This document shows positions 42,846 through 43,734 of a stretch of DNA of 43,734 nucleotides, piece after piece. Both the position numbers and the translations under genes were made by a program. Below the pieces are notes generated by a model. The model ran no database searches. It worked only from the letters and a program-made list of their open reading frames with translations, and had not been told where the DNA came from. Every line of letters begins with the position of its first letter. Position 1 is the first letter of the stretch. The DNA is from Actinomyces sp. (GTDB taxonomy: Bacteria; Actinomycetota; Actinomycetes; Actinomycetales; Actinomycetaceae), in contig NZ_JARKVC010000010.1 of NCBI RefSeq assembly GCF_029851875.1, positions 1 through 43,734 of the forward strand. Reading direction: 5' to 3'.

Positions 42846-43391
42846 GTCCTCCTCCTTGCTCGGCTGTGAGGCCGATGTGGGGTGCGGTGAGATGTGTGGA
42901 ACGTAGCACGGTGGGTCTGCGGTGTGGGATGTGGGCGACACGCCGAGGCTGCGGGTGTGAGCAAGGTGGTCTTGCCGAGCTTGTCCCCAGGGTGGGGACA
43001 GCGGGGGTGGGGGCGGGGTGGGGGCCTGTGGGTTGGGTGCAGGAATGTGTGTCGTACCCCCAGGAGACGATGGTTCTGCCGTTTCACGGACCTGGGAGCA
43101 GGTGCTGGTGAGGGGCGTCGGGGCTGCTCCTGGGGCGCTTGCCCACAGGGGTGCGTGAGCTGTCCACAGGAAGGAAGGTTGTGATGCACAGTGACACACC
43201 GGCCACATCATCTTGGGGTGATGGCGTGCCTCTACCCCAAGGGGTAGTGTCTTGCCCCGCGAGGTGCTCTTGCCCTCCCGCGAACTACACCCGTGTGCTT
43301 ACACCGTTGGAATCCCGCCAGGGTGCCCCTCAGTCAGGCCCGCGGAACCACATTGACCACCCGTCCAGACCAGAGCCAGGAAGTGACTGAT
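42846..43391. other. 546-bp divergent intergenic region between niaR and nrdH
   Basis: It contains an 8-bp stem hairpin (42982-42989 with 42993-43000), a DnaA-box-like CTGTCCACA (43160-43168), and a perfect 16-bp palindrome (CTACCCC at 43232-43238, AA, GGGGTAG at 43241-43247). CTTGGGGT at 43213-43220 can also pair with ACCCCAAG at 43234-43241. No gene is visible and no NrdR box was recognised. Confidence 0.5.
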
Positions 43392-43637
43392 ATGGCGATC
43401 ACCGTCTACAGCAAACCCAACTGCGTCCAGTGCAACGCCACCTACCGTGCCCTGGACAAGGCCGGCCTGGAGTACTCCACGGTGGACATCTCGGTGGACG
43501 TCGAGGCTCTGGAGCAGGTCAAGGCTCTTGGCTACGCCCAGGCACCGGTCGTCATGGCTGGTGGGGACCACTGGTCTGGCTTCCGCCCGGACAAGATCAA
43601 GACCCTGGCCTCCGCTGTCGAGGCCGTCGCGATCTGA
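43392..43637 (+). CDS. nrdH: NrdH-type glutaredoxin-like protein
   Basis: An 81-aa thioredoxin-fold protein that reduces the class Ib ribonucleotide reductase. The redox pair is C11-V-Q-C14. The cis-proline loop is QAPVV (P52), and the C-terminal WSGFRPDKI (61-69) is the signature that distinguishes NrdH, reduced by thioredoxin reductase, from glutaredoxins. AGGAAG about 10 bp upstream precedes ATG 43392. In actinobacteria nrdH normally leads an nrdHIEF operon, and the frame after it supports that. Confidence 0.95.
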   Translation: MAITVYSKPNCVQCNATYRALDKAGLEYSTVDISVDVEALEQVKALGYAQAPVVMAGGDHWSGFRPDKIKTLASAVEAVAI

Positions 43638-43656
43638 GACGGGGCGACCCACAGCC

Positions 43657-43734
43657 GTGAGCGCCTCGACCACGCAGAGCGAGGCTGCGTCGTCCGCCCC
43701 ACTCACCACAGGGACTGGGGCCCACCACGCCCCC
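43657..43734 (+). CDS. Start of the next gene, probably nrdI (partial)
   Basis: A frame opens at GTG 43657, 19 bp after the nrdH stop, and runs to the window end (26 codons, Ser/Thr/Ala-rich). The position fits nrdI, the flavodoxin-like partner of class Ib ribonucleotide reductase, but no NrdI motif is visible yet. This would be an unconserved N-terminal extension. Confidence 0.35.
   Translation, partial: MSASTTQSEAASSAPLTTGTGAHHAP

Noticed and set aside
42846-43391. NrdR boxes upstream of nrdH
   Set aside because: No pair of sequences resembling the NrdR box consensus was found.
1-43734. tRNA or rRNA genes, insertion sequences, prophage or integrase genes
   Set aside because: None recognised in any intergenic region or on either strand.

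Overview
The window is a high-GC actinobacterial chromosome segment. Its gene content points to Actinomyces or a close relative in the Actinomycetaceae: bS6-SSB-bS18-bL9 followed by dnaB, a class A PBP, a large putative PPi-type PEP carboxykinase, an amylosucrase-type GH13, NrdH and a NiaR-type repressor. Several genes appear leaderless, and most transcripts end in long GC-rich hairpins without a T-tract. The genus is inferred from overall character, not from a database match.

Layout. (1) 1-2.5 kb: serine biosynthesis, serC and serA. (2) 2.5-8.8 kb: an intracellular beta-galactoside module made of a GH42 enzyme, a GH30 enzyme, and an MFS sugar carrier with a TetR regulator on the opposite strand. 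The GH42 promoter and the carrier promoter carry matching palindromic sites, so TetR probably controls both. (3) 8.9-15 kb: an exporter-like MFS protein, an SDR / AraC / aldehyde dehydrogenase group, and a MerR-TipAS regulator. (4) 15-18.7 kb: a small toxin-antitoxin pair, then a single-chain MmeI-like restriction-modification enzyme. That enzyme has a 9-base homopolymer near its start and is bracketed by two related hairpin elements. (5) 18.7-25 kb: the 1159-aa PEPCK-like protein and a divergent class A PBP. (6) 25.1-30.3 kb: rpsF-ssb-rpsR-rplI, a MATE exporter, and dnaB preceded by a cluster of DnaA boxes. (7) 30.5-32.7 kb: pyridoxine kinase and an NAD(P)H-binding protein divergent from an HxlR regulator. 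(8) 33.1-38.7 kb: amylosucrase, L-serine dehydratase and alpha-glucosidase. (9) 38.9-42.2 kb: a three-gene surface/membrane operon (DUF4956, VTC domain, secreted beta-helix lipoprotein). (10) 42.3-43.7 kb: NiaR-type repressor, nrdH and the probable start of the next nrd gene.

The most unusual structure is a pair of intergenic arrays at about 2.58-2.85 kb and 32.76-33.01 kb. In each, the hexamer CACGCC recurs at a 19-22 bp step (mostly 21 bp in the first). The array flips to GGCGTG on the left of a 30-nt centre, with five hexamers to the left and eight or nine to the right. The left-arm spacings are identical in the two copies. This repeat is not one I recognise. It is not coding, because the 19- and 22-bp steps break any frame.
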